Origin: Torreya grandis
Lineage: Eukaryota > Streptophyta > Pinopsida > Cupressales > Taxaceae
Direction: 5' to 3'
Length of the DNA: 64,000 nucleotides
Assembly: GCA_037957365.1 (NCBI GenBank)
Contig: JARHVA010001425.1
Coordinates: 2,486,501 to 2,550,500 of the forward strand
The notes under the pieces were generated by a model that saw nothing but the letters and a program-made list of their open reading frames with translations, searched no databases and had not been told where the DNA came from. Positions 48,298 through 60,910 of the stretch are shown piece by piece; the first letter of the stretch is position 1, and the number at the start of each line of letters is the position of its first letter. The position numbers were made by a program, and so were the translations under genes.

Positions 48298-51200
48298 ATG
48301 GCAAAAGAAAGTAAACTGAGAATGGAGAAATTCAATGGCAAAAATTATCAACATTGGAGAATGCAGATAGAGGACTATCTATATTAGAAAGATCTATACT
48401 TACCGTTAGGTGGGATTGTAAAGAAGCCCACAGACATGGATGATGAAGAATGGGAAGTTCTTGACAGAAAGGCTCTTGGGTCTATAAGACTAAGTCTAGC
48501 ATCTACTGTGATATCTAATTTATCACAAGCAAAAAATGGTAGAGTTGATGACTACTTTAGCAAATTTGTATGAAAAACCCTCAGCTTCTAATAAGGTATA
48601 TCTTATGAAGCAGCTATTTAATTTGCATATGTAGGAAGGTGGATCTGTATCTAATCACCTGAATGATTTCCATGGAATTGCAAATCAATTAAGTTCAGTC
48701 AAAATTGTATTTGATGATGAAATAAAAGCTCTTTTAATATTATGTTCTTTGCTTGAAAGCTGGCATAGCGTAGTAATGGCAGTTAGTAATACTGCATCTG
48801 CATCAAATATTTTAAAAGTAGAGGATGTTGTTAATGTTATCTTGAATGAGGAAAAGCATAGGAAAAGCACAGAAGAGACATCTAGGAACGCTTTAAGTTT
48901 TGAGAGCAGGGGAAGGCAAAAAGAGAAGAGCAAGAAAGGGAGATCAAGATCTAAGTCTAAGGGGAGAGGTAGATCCAAATCCAAAAATGGCAGGAAGCCA
49001 CAATGCTGGAATTGTGGAAAGATGGGGCACATAAGCAGAGATTGCTGGTCAAAGCCTAAGGAGGACAATCAGATCGAAGGAAAGGAAGAAGCAAAGGTTG
49101 CAGGTATTGCACAAGATGCTTTAATATTCTCTTTGCATAATAATATAGAATCTTGGGTATTAGATTATGGTGCATCTTTTCATGCTACCCCTAATAGGGA
49201 ATATTTCAGTGACTATATCCATGGAGACTTTGGAATAGTGTATCTAGGGGATGATGAGCCTTGTAAAATTATTGGCAAAGGTAAAGTGCAGCTGAAAATG
49301 CAGAATGGCAACACATGGGTGTTGAGAGATGTGATGCATGTTCCTAGCTTGAAGAGAAATTTGATCTCTGTAGGAAAGTTAGGGGATGAGGGTTATACAG
49401 TAACTCTCATAGCTGAATCTTGGAAGGTGACCAAGGGTGCACTTGTTATGGCCAGAGGTAAGAGAGTAGGTACTCTCTATTTATGTAATTGTGTTACTAA
49501 CAATTCTCCTTCTGTATTATCTACTTTAGATGTGGATGCAAAATTGTGGCACTCAAGGCTTGGCCACATGAGTGAGAAGGGAATGTCAATTCTTAAGTCT
49601 AAAGGTAAGCTTTCAGATTTGAAAAGCATGGATCTAGAATTTTGTGAGCACTGTGTATTTGGAAAACAAAAGAGGGTTAGTTTTCTCAAGACTGGGTCTA
49701 CAAAGAAGAAGCATAAGTTGCAGCTTGTTCACACAGACGTGTGGGGACCGGCTCAGGTAGCTTCTATTGGAGGATCACAGTACTATTTTTCATTCATAGA
49801 TGATGCTACAAGAAAGGTATGGATATATTGTATTAAGAAGAAATTTGATGTATTTGAGACTTTTAAGATTTGGAAAGCTATGGTTGAGAATGAAACAGGC
49901 AGAAGATTGAAGTGCCTGAGATCTGATAATGGTGGTGAGTTTTGCAGCTATAAGTTCAACTGGTATTGTTATATGCATGGAATCCATAGGAAAATGATGG
50001 TTCCAAGGACACCTCAATAGAATGGAATTGCTGAAAGGATGAACAGAACAATCATGGAGCGTGCAAGGTGTATGAGATTGCATGCTAGTTTGCCCTTAGA
50101 GTTTTGGGTAGAAGTTGTTGACACTGCAGTGTACCTAATTAATAGAGGACCCTCTACAGCTCTAGATGGTGGAATTCTAGAAGAGGCATGGATAGGTAAA
50201 AAGGTAAATCTCTCTTTTCTCAAAGTTTTTGGTTGTGAAGCCTTTATGCACGTTGATAAGGAAAATAGAAAGAAGCTGGATGCTAAGTCTATGAGGTGCA
50301 CATTTATTGGCTATGGCTCAGATGATTTTGGTTTTAGATTTTGGAATCTAGGAACTAACAAGATAATTAAGAGCCATGATGTTATTTTCAATGAAAAAGT
50401 GATGTATAGTGATCAGCTGAAGAAGCTGAATCAATCTGGGCAGAGAAATGGTGAATTGGATGAGGTGATAGTCCAAAATGAGCTTGTGGGAAAAAGAAAT
50501 AATCACTTACAGGAAAACACAGAGACTGACGTCGGCAAGAAAGGAACTGGCATCGACAGAATAAAAACTGATGTCGATCATAAAGAGACCAACGTTGGTA
50601 GAACAGGCACCGATGTTGGTTAGGAAGAATCGACGTCGGCCAGTAACAGGCCTCAAAGTGATCGAGGTCGGTCACTGTCAAAGAATTTGGGTGGAAAACG
50701 TGTTGTGGATGAGTCTCAGACACCCATCAGGAGGTCAGAAAGGGTAAGTAAGCCTCTAATTAGATATTCTCCTTCATTATTCTATTTATTTCTAACTGAT
50801 GGTAGATAACCAGAGAGTTTTGAAGAAGCATTACAGGTGGAGTCCAAGTGTCAGTGGGAGCGTGGCATGGTTGAGGAGATGGAGTCCTTAAGAGAGAACC
50901 AGACATGGGATTTGGTTGAGTTGCCAGTTGGTAAGAGGAAACTGAAGAACAGATGGACCTACAGATTGAAGGAAGGTGAGAATGGATAGATGAGATATAA
51001 GGCCAGGTTGGTAGTGAAAGGATTTACACAAAAGCCAGGTATTGATTTTGGTGAGATTTTTTCTCTTGTTGTTAAAATGACTTCTATATGGATTATACTA
51101 TCTTTGGTTGCTATTGAGGATTTGAATCTTGAGCAGCTAGATGTTAAGACAGTGTTTCTTCATGGAGATTTGGATGAGGAAATTTACATGGAACAGCTGG

Positions 51201-52360
51201 AATGATTTGACGTCAAAGGTAAGGAGAAGTTAGTGTGCAAATTGAAGAAAAGCTTATATGGCCTCAAGCAAGCTCCTAGATAGTGGTATTTGAAATTTGA
51301 CAGGTTTATGACTGAGCATGGCTATAGTAGGTGTCAATCTGACCATTGTGTGTATTTTAAGAGATTGGATAATGGTAGATATATTATTCTATTGTTGTAT
51401 GTAGATGATATGCTGGTTGCAGGATCACACATGCAGGATATCTCTGAGCTTAAGGTGAAATTAGCTCAAATGTTTGCTATGAAGGATTTGGGAGTAGTAA
51501 AGAAAATCCTTAGCATGAGCATTAAGAGAGATAGGAAAAATCATAGGTTGATATTGTCTCAAGAGGATTATGTGGACAAGGTGTTGAAATGGTTCAATAT
51601 GTAGGATGTTAAACCGGTAAGCACACCTTTGGCTAGACATTTTAAGTTGAGTAAAGAACAATGTCCTAATTCACATGATGAGGTAGAGTACATGAGTAAG
51701 GTTCCATATTCTTCCACAGTAGGGAGTTTGATGTATGCAATGGTATGTACTAGACCAGATATTGCCCAAGCAGTGGGAGTTGTAACTAAGTATATGGCCA
51801 ATCTAGGTAAGGAACATTGAAAAGTAGTTCAATGGATCCTTAGATATCTGAGAGGAACCAGCAGTAGGCACTTGTGTTATGGAGGTTCAGATACTTCTCT
51901 ACATGGTTATGTAGATTCAGATATGGCAGGTGATTTGGATGGTAGGAGGAGCACCACAGGATATGTTTTCACTGTAGGTGGAACGGCGATTAGCTAGATA
52001 TCAAAGTTGCAGAAGGTTGTTGCCTTGTTAACTACAGAAGTAGAGTATATTTCAGCCACAGAGGCTAGCAAAGAGATGATATGGATGACATGGTTCATGG
52101 AAGATCTTAGAAGGGAGCAGGGGAGTTACAGATTATATAGTGATAGTCAGAGTGCAATCCATTTGGCTAATAATTCAGCCTTTCACTCAAGAACCAAGCA
52201 CATATAGCTAAGGTACCACTTCATACATCAGGTATTGGAGGATGGTGAGTTGAAGCTAGAGAAGATCCATATAGAGAAGAATCTTGCTGATATGTTAACC
52301 AAGCCAGTTATAAAGGAGAAGTTGAATCTTCATTCAACTTCTATTGGTCTTCATGATTGA
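48298..52360 (+). pseudogene. Broken copia gag-pol polyprotein of element D
   Basis: It starts at ATG 48298. Domains are gag (to about 48990), zinc knuckle CWNCGKMGHISRDCW (about 49003-49050, intact), protease, integrase core (D, D and NGIAERMNR with the catalytic Glu, about 49780-50060), RT with YVDD at 51398-51409, and RNase H to a GLHD stop near 52358. The stretch 48749-50020 is open for 423 codons. Defects are TAG at 48385 and 48632, a 2-bp deletion near 48536, and stops at 50018, 50621, 50808, 50986, 51203, 51281, 51602, 51814, 51995 and 52206. The protease active site reads DYGAS (Ser to Tyr at 49166-49168). Confidence 0.93.
50525..50645 (+). repeat. 21-bp minisatellite in the pol linker of element D
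   Basis: Six units start at 50525, 50546, 50567, 50588, 50609 and 50629, giving the same 21/21/21/21/20 spacing as in element A at 3331-3455. Cores are variants of ACCGACGTCGGT. In frame they give a repeated TDV/TGI/TNV heptapeptide between integrase and RT. Confidence 0.82.
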
Positions 52361-52420
52361 GTTGAACATGGAGGAGCTAGAAGATGTTGCTGTATAGGTA
52401 CTAGTGCAGCCGTTTATCTC

Positions 52421-52432
52421 CAAGTGGGAGAT
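52421..52432 (+). other. Polypurine tract of element D
   Basis: CAAGTGGGAGAT directly precedes the 3' LTR. Confidence 0.88.
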
Positions 52433-53145
52433 TGTTAAGGTGTGGAGCCTAAAAGCTTCACCAAGGAGCACATTACCAAAGTTGTAGGTTTACACAGTCA
52501 CCAGCATCAGTCAGGAGCGACTGACATTGGTCAGGTGCAGTTGAAGAGACGTCGGCATTGGTAGGGGATCGGCCGATGTCGGTCACTGGCAAGCAGGCAG
52601 GAACCGGTGTCAGTTACCTGTGCATCCAGAATGCTATTTTCAAGGACAAAACCGAGTGTTTACATGATGAGTTTAAGTCTTAGTCTTAAGTCTACATCTC
52701 TATTATTAGTAAGACTATTTTTAGAGCCCTTGTTCAAGAGGCTTAACTGTTGGTTGTAAGTGCATGCTCAAGTCTCCTAATTCTATATGTAGAATTAGAT
52801 CTTCTTAGCTTATTATTGTAGTAGTTCATTGTATGTGAATGTTGAAGAATAGTACAGAATTGTATAGGTGAATCAATCTAGGTTGTTGGAGTTGATTGTA
52901 CTTGAGAGAGAGAGCTCTTGAGGGATAGAGATCTAGAGAGAAATCTTGTACATCTGAGAGAGGTGTGGAAGAAAGAAGTTTCTTCAATTGTATTCCTTCT
53001 GTAAAGAGTTTAATACAAGTTTTTAGGGTGGTTTCTTGTATCTCTTGTTCTTTGCTATTATCTGATTCGTTACTTATCTATCTGATTTAATTTCGTGGTT
53101 TATTGCTTTCATAAGTGTAATCATATTGTTGGTTGATCCCCAACA
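52433..53145 (+). repeat. 3' LTR of element D (713 bp)
   Basis: It has the same termini and content as the 5' LTR, with one fewer 20-bp palindromic unit in the 52500-52560 region. It is followed by GTATC (53146-53150). Confidence 0.95.
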
Positions 53146-54153
53146 GTATCCCCTCTTCCTTAACTCCACTTACAAACTCATGTGGTCAAGCAAAAACTTC
53201 CATACCTCATAAATGGCCTCATTATCCCAAGTTTTAAATGGTACATGGGTTTCCCCTAAAGTACTCTAAGATGGCTTGAAAGACCCTCCTACCTTTCTAT
53301 TGGTCTAATGGAAAAATAGTCAACCCAAAAGATCAAAAATCAACTTTAAGGCATTATAAAAAGTTGAATCACTCAAACCATCTAATTTTGAGACACTTAA
53401 GTGTATTATAACTACTTAAATAATGAAATAATACTTTTAAAGAATGATCCAAAGGTTAATATGAAAGGTGAGAATAATTTCCAAGGGGGGAAATAGTGAA
53501 AAATAGTCTGAGGACACCTATGCATCTAACTAGGTCCACAACAAGGTTTAAAGGTGGTTAAGATCATGGTAATATCAAGAACACGTGTCACCACTTTACC
53601 CATGATGTTTTTATGCCCAAATTAGTTCTAGTTCCCTTATTTACCTCCCATGTAACCTGCATAACATTTCACACATAAAATGACACACCCTAAAAGCCAA
53701 AGCTACATAACACAAGACATACAAAGGATATCAATATAAATAAAGAGAAACAACATAACTAAGGAATCACATATCCATGGTGATAAATAAATATCAACAT
53801 ATAACATAAATATATTTTCAAACAAAAGCTCATTGATAATAACTCAAGTGATACTAAATCAATACTCATCATATGCATTATCAAAGCATAATTATAACAA
53901 TACCAAAATGGATATACAAATAATTAATCTAAGTATATTGTTATTATTATGTAATAAATGAATAAAAATATACTATAAAATATATCTTTGTCTCTATCTC
54001 AAAGACTCATAACATCAAAGTTATCAATAATACATATAACTTATCTCAACAAGATGTGTGTAAACACTATAAGTCCAAAATATCAATCTCAACCTCAATA
54101 ACTTCATAACATCATAGGACTCAAGATGAATAGTTGCCAATAGGAGTCTCACA

Positions 54154-55119
54154 TTAAGTCTCAGCTATCATCTAAGTTTTAGATGAGGAATATAAGTGTT
54201 TCAAAATTTATTTTTGGCATGGAAATTCAAAGAGATCATGTAAATATAAAACTAGGTTAAATCAAAGAAAATATACTAAGATGATTCTTCAAAGGTTTAT
54301 GATGCATGAAATTAAACTTATGAGTACTCTTTTTTTGGTTGGTAAAAATATATCTATTGAATAGTTTTATAAGACACAACATGAAATTGATGACATGTCT
54401 CATGTCTTGGTGTTTTAAGTCTGATGTATGTAATGGTATGCAATAGATATTATACTTCTCATGCAATGGGATAAGTGATAAGAATTATGTCAAATTTGGG
54501 AAAGGAACATTAGACTATAATGAAGTGGATCTTCACGTATTTTTCTAGGATATTTGACTATGCAATATGTTATTAGGTTAATCTCAGTGAAATTAAGACA
54601 TGATTCTAAATGGTTTTACTTTTATGGATTTTGATTGGGCTAGAGATCTTAAATATTGTAGATGTAACAATGTATAGGTATTCAACCTGTTTAATGGAGC
54701 TATAAATTGGATGAGAAAATGGAAAATGTTGATATATCCACCACAAAGGTTGAGTACATGGTTGCTACTCATGTAATAAATAAAAAATTGGATTAAAAGG
54801 ATGTAATACATAACTGGGTTTAATGCTAAGTATGTAAGGACATATTTTGACAATTAGAGTGAAAATTGTCTTGAATAAGCCTAAGTATCACTCTCAAATG
54901 ATACGTTAATTCCCAATATCATTTTTCAACAAATGTTGGAGGAGAAGAAGATACTACTAGAGAAGGTGTATATATACAATAATGTTTTTGATTCACTTAT
55001 TAATGCTACAAGTACTAAGAATTTTTCTTACTATAAAAGATCATTAGGTATGGTTACCATTAGCTATTAAAATTATGTAGCTATGGACCCATGTACATAG
55101 TTTTAAACAAGTGGGAGAA
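54154..55119 (+). pseudogene. Element B pol, continuation: end of RT and RNase H
   Basis: After the TTAAG duplication the copia RT of element B resumes. It reads FIFGMEIQRD (compare ILGMSIKRD in element A), then LGLNQRKYTKMILQRFMM, a GKEH...MKWI block (about 54500-54540) and a degraded RNase H. The tail near 54950-55060 reads EKVYIYNN...DSLINATSTKN, where copia has KIHTxxNPADMLTK. Numerous stops and frameshifts are present. Confidence 0.8.
55108..55119 (+). other. Polypurine tract of element B
   Basis: CAAGTGGGAGAA directly precedes TGTTAGATATTTG at 55120, which is taken as the 3' LTR start of element B. How far that LTR extends is unclear (perhaps to about 55250). Confidence 0.7.
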
Positions 55120-55460
55120 TGTTAGATATTTGTTGTAAGGAAATTACTTCATTATTAAATTATAATAAAAATAATAGATCATAATATAACTCAAATAAAT
55201 TAGAATATATGAGAAAATAACAATGCACTTCAATAGGGAAAGCTCCACAACCTATCAATGAGAACATAACTCAGAAAATGATGATAACATATTGATCACT
55301 ACCTTCTATTTATATTATCCTTAGGCTATGGTAACTCTATATTCCAACCTAACTAACCAAATGAGACCATATAAAAATAAAATATGATAAATAATGGGTT
55401 ATATAAACCACAAGTTGGATACAAATATCCAAACACATGTTATAGTCTAAGGGTGTAGAA

Positions 55461-55474
55461 TGCCCCTCCCATCA
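55461..55474 (-). other. Candidate polypurine tract of gypsy relic G
   Basis: On the minus strand TGATGGGAGGGGCA lies about 120 bp after the end of the integrase relic, the expected place for a gypsy polypurine tract. No LTR pair was found to confirm it. Confidence 0.35.
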
Positions 55475-55589
55475 AAATAATATTTCCCTCAATGTTAAAT
55501 AGCTTTAGATGTTACTAAAAACAAGATTTATCCTCCCATGTTTCATCTCTATATTTCATATTCCTCAATTTGATCAAATACTCTTTAAA

Positions 55590-56310
55590 TTAGTTGTTAT
55601 CATCCACTTAGTGTATGTTTAAAGGATATTCTCATGTTCTAAAATGATGCAACCTTCTTCATTTAGTTCTGGTAACTCAGTCTAGGTAAAAACTCTTTAT
55701 CTAACTACCTTATTTAGGTAAAATACATGATATACAATATGTATGTGAGTGGATTAGGGTACTTACATATTGCATTCAACACTATTTTTTTTATCAATAT
55801 CTTATAAGGTCCATAATACTTTATATAAAGTGTGTTATCCTTTTTATGTTACTTCAAAGACATTTAATTATATGGATGGAAGTGCACAAAGACCTAATAA
55901 CATATGTCAAATAATTTTTCACTTTGGTGTTAATCTACTTGTTACTTAATTCATGTTTATGTTGAATGTGGTCATTAACAACTCAAACCTTGGGATCACC
56001 TGATGAAATGATGAATGGGGGATGATAACCGTAAAGTGCCATAAAAGGAAACATTTTGTATAAGAAGTATGGAAGGAATTTTTATACCATAATTCTATAT
56101 GTGTTAGCTAATGAAACCGTTTTTCTTATTTATCAAATTGAAAACAAACGAGATACCTATTTTATGGTCTAAGATCCCTCTCTAAGACACTTATGATACT
56201 AATATTTTAGAGCAAACTCTTTGACAATAAGGAAATTTAATCCTCTTATTTTAGGATTACTTCAAGAGTGACCCAGGGTATGAGATATAGGTATTTATCT
56301 CCATGATATA
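55590..56310 (-). pseudogene. Gypsy integrase C-terminal relic (element G)
   Basis: The minus strand shows a chain of phrases typical of chromovirus-like gypsy integrase: ELWYKNSFHTSY (about 56090), a VIPRFELLMTT segment (about 55990), a YKVLWTL...DIDKK segment (about 55810), THIHIVYHVFYLNKVV (about 55740-55700, compare HPVFHVSQLKK) and LPELNEEGCIILEHENIL (about 55680-55630). The upstream core (SLLSKSL...ISVLERDLRP) is weaker, and the DGQTE segment is missing. It is in the same orientation as element F but is not a copy of F's integrase. Confidence 0.7.
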
Positions 56311-57274
56311 TCCTACTCGAAATTAGTTTCTAAGAGGTGTGACGTTACTACCAATGATCTAATACTCAGCCTGATAAATAGGTTATATCCCTAACCTAGT
56401 TCAACTAATCCCAATCTTAGGTTTTTTTGGGATTTATTTAATTAATTTATAATTAAATGGGATGGGGCCATTTACTTCCCAAAAAAACATAAAATGGGGT
56501 GGGGAAGAGTAAGTTATGGTAGGAAAGGATATTTCTTGGCTTGAGAGGGTGTTAATGCTTCAAGAATTGAGATATGTGTCAAGCTACAATTACACCATTA
56601 TGTATCAAGTTTCACAAGGGAATCAAAAAAATCATTATAGTGGGTAAGAGTCTAAGGAATAAATATAAGGGAATGCTTAATTTCTAAACTCTTCACTAAA
56701 TATGAACACATAAAAAGGCCTATATTAAATTACACATAGAACCTTCACAAATAAATTTTAGCTTTGAGCACACATATTAATGACTGTTGCATAGGAAATA
56801 ATGAGAATTCATAAACAAATTAGAATAGTGAAACTTATTATAATTAATAAATCAATTATCAGTAATAGATTACAATATCAATTATTTAATACAAGAATTC
56901 TTTCAAAATATGGAAGATAATGGACCACATTCATAGACAAACAAACTAGTTGACAGAAAGCCATAAATTAGTATTCATTTCTATAGAGTTTATTTACATT
57001 AAAAAATCAACCATTAATAGAATAAATACATATAAAATATATAGATAAGGATGGGTATCTCTCCCAAGTAGCACAAGATTCACATCCTTATCCATGATGG
57101 TGACCTAAGATTGTTACAACTACAATGATTCAATAATAAAGATTCCTCACTCCTAAAAGATTCCCCAATCCCACTCAAGTGATATGTTAAATATTAGGAG
57201 AAGAACCACCACCCATATATTTAGTTTGTGCCTCATTTTCTACTAACATAGTTTCCACCAAATTAAATTTCTTG
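56311..57274. other. Unassigned AT-rich sequence
   Basis: No supportable coding or repeat structure. It might include more of relic G to the right or the 3' region of the unknown coding sequence that ends near 57275. Confidence 0.45.
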
Positions 57275-60200
57275 GTCCAATATATTTAAGTTTATATGGG
57301 GCTCATGAAAGATGACCTTAGACTAAGATAGAAATCACTCATGAGCTTTGAGTAGGGAATCCAAGGAGACCCTTACCTTGGGAACCTAGATGATATTGGA
57401 TATGGATTGGGTGGATAAATCCAAAATCACTTTTTCTACGTCTTTGTTAGATTTATCTACCATTTTGCATATAATTTCATAAAATTGGGCCAAGTGGACA
57501 CCAAATTCCTTCATGTTAAGAAGGGTACCATCTTGGTGGAAAAGAACTATGATGTTAACTTTTCAAAATTAATCCACCATATATTATTTAATCTTTTTCA
57601 ATGCCTCAATCACTAACTAATCTAATTCCAACCACTCTAGATATGTTTTCATGTTCCCGGTGTAAGTTTGGTATAGGTCCAAGTCTATCAAAGGCTTTAG
57701 TTTAAACTTTGGTAACTTGTTTCTACTTATTATCACCATGACCTTCCTATACTTACTATCCATATAAAATATTTCATTGAAATAACATTGAGTGTAGTGT
57801 AAGTGATGTCTACCTATGGATAAGGCTTAGGTGACCTTAATAAGAGCTTCAAAGAACTATGTTAAAGTATTATCCACTTTTCTAACTAGACCCATAAGAA
57901 ATGAGTTTTTCAATTGTGATTCAAGTACCCAAACTTACTCCTTTGTGTCTTCCATGATTTTTGTAGACATCATGAGTATCTTAGAGATTGTATACTAGGT
58001 CCTCAACCACATTCTCCTCCCCATTAGATGTCCTCACTTTGGTGAGGGAGAAAAGGTTGTGTTTGATTTACCATACCACCAAATCTCCATCTTGATTGAT
58101 TCTATGTCTAAGAATTCAAATCATTTTCCCAAAATCCCTATCAAACCTCCATTAGACCTCTAGGTCACCTTTTAGGATCATCTCTAGTTATAATGATCTT
58201 GAAGGTGCTAGGAATCCAACACAACTTAGTCATGAAATAACTCCTAAGGTATAAGAGGATGAAGGTGGGGGCTTAGGAGGAGGAGGAGTGGATGAAGTAG
58301 AGGGAAGGAAGGAAGAGAATAATGGAAGAGGAGGAGGCATGGGATTGAAATGGTGAAATAAATATGGGAAATCCCATGAGAACATTTGTGAATTCCATTA
58401 ACTTTAGGTCAAATTGGCATGTGGGTTGATGAAACTAGGGAGTGTCATGTTCAATATGAATGAATAAATTAGTTGGTTAAATCCAAATCCTTGGGTACTT
58501 GGGATGATGGAAAAGGAAGACGTTGGAGGAACAAGAGGAGAAATTAGGATTGAGTATAAGGTTGAGATGGAGTTACCTTTTATTTCTTCTTAGAACTTTT
58601 GCCTAGATCAACTTGTGACATAGTAGTAGAAGGGGCTTGGTGGTGATGGTGGAAAGAGCCAATTGTAGACTTTGGAAAGTAACTATAGGTGTCATTGAGT
58701 AAGTTGGATCTAAATTAACTACACACATTGGTGTACTCATTTTTGGGGTTTCTATCAAAACTATTTAAGTGTGGGCACATGAATATGGTTAAATGTGAGA
58801 AGGGATAAAAGTAAGTGCCACTATAGGATCCATCATTCTCATTAGTGTTGTAATGCCTAGATCCACTAGGATTTGAATTTTTATAGGTCCTATAGTAGTT
58901 GCCTATTGTGTACTAGACATTGGGGTTTTCAAGGGCTAGGTAACAAAAACTCTAAAATATTAGAGATGAGTCATATGGATTATTATGGATATAATGGGCT
59001 GAGTGGAAGTAAATTGGGATTTAGGGATTGTGTACATGGCCAAAGCTAGGGGTATTTGAGTAGACTATGGAGGGGGTGTAATTGTCAATAAGGGAAGCAT
59101 AACTTTAGTGAGTTGGGTAGGGATAGGGAAACCATTGGGTGACCAACTAGGTTATTAAGGGATGGAGGTATCTAGGAAAGGAATACCCATGGGTATTATG
59201 GGTCATGATCTAGACTTGAACTGAGGGTGATACTAACATTGAGTTGTATTACTTTCACCACTATTGGTTAAGTATCCTGAGTCATGGGAAGTGGTGGAGT
59301 TAGATAAAAGTATAGGGAAGGATAAACTCATGAAATATAAGGATATTTTACCTCAAGATTATCCTCATCAAACTTTGAGGTGAATTCATTTGAACATCTC
59401 CCATGTCCTAAGTTGTCATAGGTGGAGTAGGACTACTCTAAGTAGATAGCCTAGGTTGGACCTACATTACTTTATTATTCACATTAAGCCTAGCCAAAAC
59501 CTCCTTATAATCATCATGGTTAAGGTGAATCTCATCATGAATATTGGGAATATGGTTATATTTGATATTGAGGTAAGATTTATATTTCATCATGTGGGAT
59601 CTAATGACACCATGAGGGTCCCATCTTGGTGCTTTTCTATACTCAAGGCATAAGAATCCCTACCCATCACCATATTTTTTAATGGAGCTATATTATTATA
59701 CACATGTTTTTGGATGATGATGGGAAAGGTTGGTCAAGCCTTCTACTAGTATATGAGGGAGTGGCTAAAAATTCATTCCACTAGTTGATAGGCTATTTAT
59801 TCCTCAACCAATTGATCTAGTACATGATAGGGTAGGAGGGGGCTATGGATGCTTAATACTCAGATGATGGTGTCATCATATTTATATAAATAAATCACCA
59901 ATGGGGGTTAATGACTATTTAATGTCATTAGAGAGTTGAGGCATCATCTCATTGATGGTTATGTAGAAAACTAGGTAGAATGACTTGTAGATCTCTTGCA
60001 TATGATTTATATAGTGGTTTCCATATAACTTGTAAATACATACATGCACCATACTGTCACTTAAGGTTCATGGTGGGAACATGGAAGGTTTAAACACAAG
60101 GGTGACACAAATAATATCCACCAACTAACTCATCATGTACATGTTAACACCATCTCAAGCCTTCTTAATGTAGTGAACTAGTCAAAATTTGATAGTGTTC

Positions 60201-60910
60201 CCAAGGTCTAAGATATCCTCCCATTTGAGGATGATACTAATCAAGGTAACCCCAAGAATATTATCATGCACACAATATATTTCCCTAAATAAGCAATTCA
60301 AAAAGATCATCTTGATTTTAACCTCTTCTCAAAAGGTGTAGATAGTGTAGGAGTCAATATCTTTTCCATTGACCCACTTGCCATTAGGGTCAACCACCCA
60401 GTCTTACAAAACCTCAAATATCTCATACATGTTGGAACATGCATCTAATATGGTCTTATCATAGGTAATCATGTAATTTAGGAGATTATAATAAGATTTT
60501 AAATGAGCCCCATAAATGTTTTCAGTCTAATGTTTGGACCTTACAAAGTACACTACATCTTAGGTAGCATATTACACTCATTTGGAAATTAATAGCATAT
60601 TACCAAAGAGGTTAAAACATTGGGAAACCTATGTTAAGGTCACAAGCTTATGCAACCTGCACCTTCTACATGGCCTAAAGGCATCCAAGAATTTAGGTTT
60701 ATCTTCATCATGACAAGAGGTAGATCTAGTTACAGTTTTGATCACTCTAAACATCTCATTATAGTGCTTAAAGTGGGTCAAGTCAGTAGGGAAGTTGGTA
60801 TCCTTATACTCAAGCTCAAGCTTACATTTGGAGGATGAAGCATCCATGGTGAAATTTGAGTTAGGAGGGAACATAGGGAATAGGAATGAGCTATAATTGA
60901 GGAGATTAAC
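57275..60910 (-). pseudogene. Long decayed coding region of unknown family
   Basis: On the minus strand long open stretches follow one another: MFPPNSNFTMDASSSKCKLE onward (60874-60629); FEVL-stop-DWVVDPNGKWVNGKD and on past several isolated stops to about 59900; RKAPRWDPHGVIRSHMMKY with about 60 open codons (59640-59465); an Asn/Tyr/Ser-rich part (about 59060-58600) ending in a basic KSSKKK; a Pro/Ser-rich linker NPMPPPLPLF...TPPPPKPPP (about 58350-58230); and a final part with YRKVMVIISRNKLPKFKLKP and HQDGTLLNMKEFGVHLAQFY, ending KAHE-stop near 57329. The isolated stops often look like mutated Trp or Gln codons. I see no RT, integrase, protease or transposase motif and do not recognise the protein. 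It could be a host gene relic, a transposon-borne ORF or a gag-like protein. Confidence 0.6.

Larger units (their letters stand above)
47402..53145 (+). mobile_element. Complete Ty1/copia element D (Tork/TNT1-like), nested in F's LTR
   Basis: Two LTRs with TGTT...AACA ends (735 and 713 bp), a perfect tRNA-iMet primer site, gag-pol, a polypurine tract and an exact 5-bp target duplication define a complete element of 5,744 bp. The LTRs differ by roughly 50 substitutions by eye over about 710 aligned bases, nearly all transitions, plus a 20-bp repeat-unit difference. It is therefore old although it is the youngest insertion of this stack. It belongs to the same family as element A. Confidence 0.96.
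34225..54153 (-). mobile_element. Ty3/gypsy element F (minus strand) with very long LTRs, inserted in B
   Basis: Direct repeats 34225-39055 and 43853-54153 (the latter interrupted by copia D) bound a 4.8-kb internal region with gypsy gag, protease, RT, RNase H and integrase on the minus strand. On that strand the LTR runs TGTGAGAC...GGGCACAACA. A polypurine tract abuts the 39055 end and a degraded primer site abuts 43853. Without D and its 5-bp duplication the element is about 14.2 kb. LTR ends, strand signals and target duplication all agree. Confidence 0.9.
43853..54153 (-). repeat. 5' LTR of element F, split by copia element D
   Basis: Boundaries are TGTTGTGCCC at 43853 and GAGTCTCACA at 54153. 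Removing element D and one target duplication (5,749 bp) leaves about 4,552 bp that aligns with 34225-39055. For instance, 47360-47401 joined to 53151 onward matches 38000-38060 (a TTCCTTAACTCCACTTACAA-like phrase continues across the join). Confidence 0.88.

Noticed and set aside
49790..50301. Minus-strand open frames opposite the integrase of element D (and the similar ones opposite A)
   Set aside because: These are antisense shadows of gag-pol. The plus-strand frame carries all the conserved motifs.
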